Shown: positions 6,281 through 6,312 of the stretch, piece by piece
Layout: each line of letters begins with the position of its first letter
Numbering within the stretch: position 1 is the first letter of the stretch
Assembly: GCA_030149595.1 (NCBI GenBank)
Contig: JASFBI010000122.1
Span: forward strand, 1 to 6,312
Length of the DNA stretch: 6,312 bases
DNA from: Desulfobacterales bacterium
GTDB lineage: Bacteria > Desulfobacterota > Desulfobacteria > Desulfobacterales > DAOWNP01
Direction: 5' to 3'
The notes under the pieces: generated by a model
The model's database searches: none
What the model saw: only the letters and a program-made list of their open reading frames with translations
Told to the model about the DNA's origin: nothing
Program-made: the position numbers and the translations under genes

Positions 6281-6312
6281 AGATCGGAAGAGCGACGGGT
6301 AGGGAAAGCGGG
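6281..6312. other. Illumina adapter sequence left on the contig end (artefact)
   Basis: The last 32 bases begin AGATCGGAAGAGCG and continue as a degraded copy of the TruSeq adapter read-through (GTGTAGGGAAAG core region). By eye 28 of 32 positions match; the mismatches are at adapter positions 15, 18, 29 and 31, three of them giving G or C in place of T or A, as in low-quality read tails. The first A is the A-tail used in ligation, so the genomic insert ends at 6280. These bases should be trimmed. Confidence 0.95.

Overview
The window is a piece of a Gram-negative chromosome carrying one gene cluster for building the outer membrane. Every gene lies on the minus strand, so the reading order runs from high to low coordinates: lysS (3' end only), a lolC/lolE-type permease gene, lolD, bamA, skp/ompH and lpxD (5' end only). 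Roughly one third of the bases are G or C. The coding strand is rich in lysine AAA codons and has many A8 to A10 runs. The order lysS-lolC/E-lolD-bamA-skp-lpxD is known from Deltaproteobacteria (Desulfobacterota). With the low G+C and the long BamA, I infer a sulfate-reducer-like (Desulfobacterales-type) relative, but protein searches are needed to fix the genus.

Layout. Positions 6312-6281 are not genomic: they match the start of the Illumina TruSeq adapter read-through, so the real sequence ends near 6280. Positions 6280-5660 encode the last 206 residues of class II lysyl-tRNA synthetase. A 52-base gap follows. The permease gene (5607-4366) overlaps lolD (4373-3642) by 8 bases. The bamA ribosome-binding site overlaps the lolD stop codon, and bamA runs 3633-964. 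A 75-base AT-rich gap then leads to skp (888-352), which has a strong ribosome-binding site. lpxD starts 3 bases after the skp stop and runs off the window at position 1 after 116 residues. No stretch longer than 300 bases lacks a gene. I see no RNA gene, mobile element, CRISPR array or convincing terminator.

How the genes work together. The permease and LolD form the inner-membrane ABC machine that releases outer-membrane lipoproteins, some of which are partners of BamA. BamA inserts beta-barrel proteins into the outer membrane. Skp is the periplasmic chaperone that carries unfolded barrels to it. LpxD adds the third acyl chain in lipid A synthesis, which supplies the outer leaflet. The close packing (8-base overlap, start next to stop, 3-base gap) suggests co-transcription and coupled translation. 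lysS is a housekeeping neighbour.

No new biological system is evident. The points most worth a second look are the adapter tail, an extra domain of about 130 residues in front of the BamA POTRA repeats, the single LolC/E permease (a possible homodimeric transporter), and the in-frame stop-sense-ATG junction between skp and lpxD.
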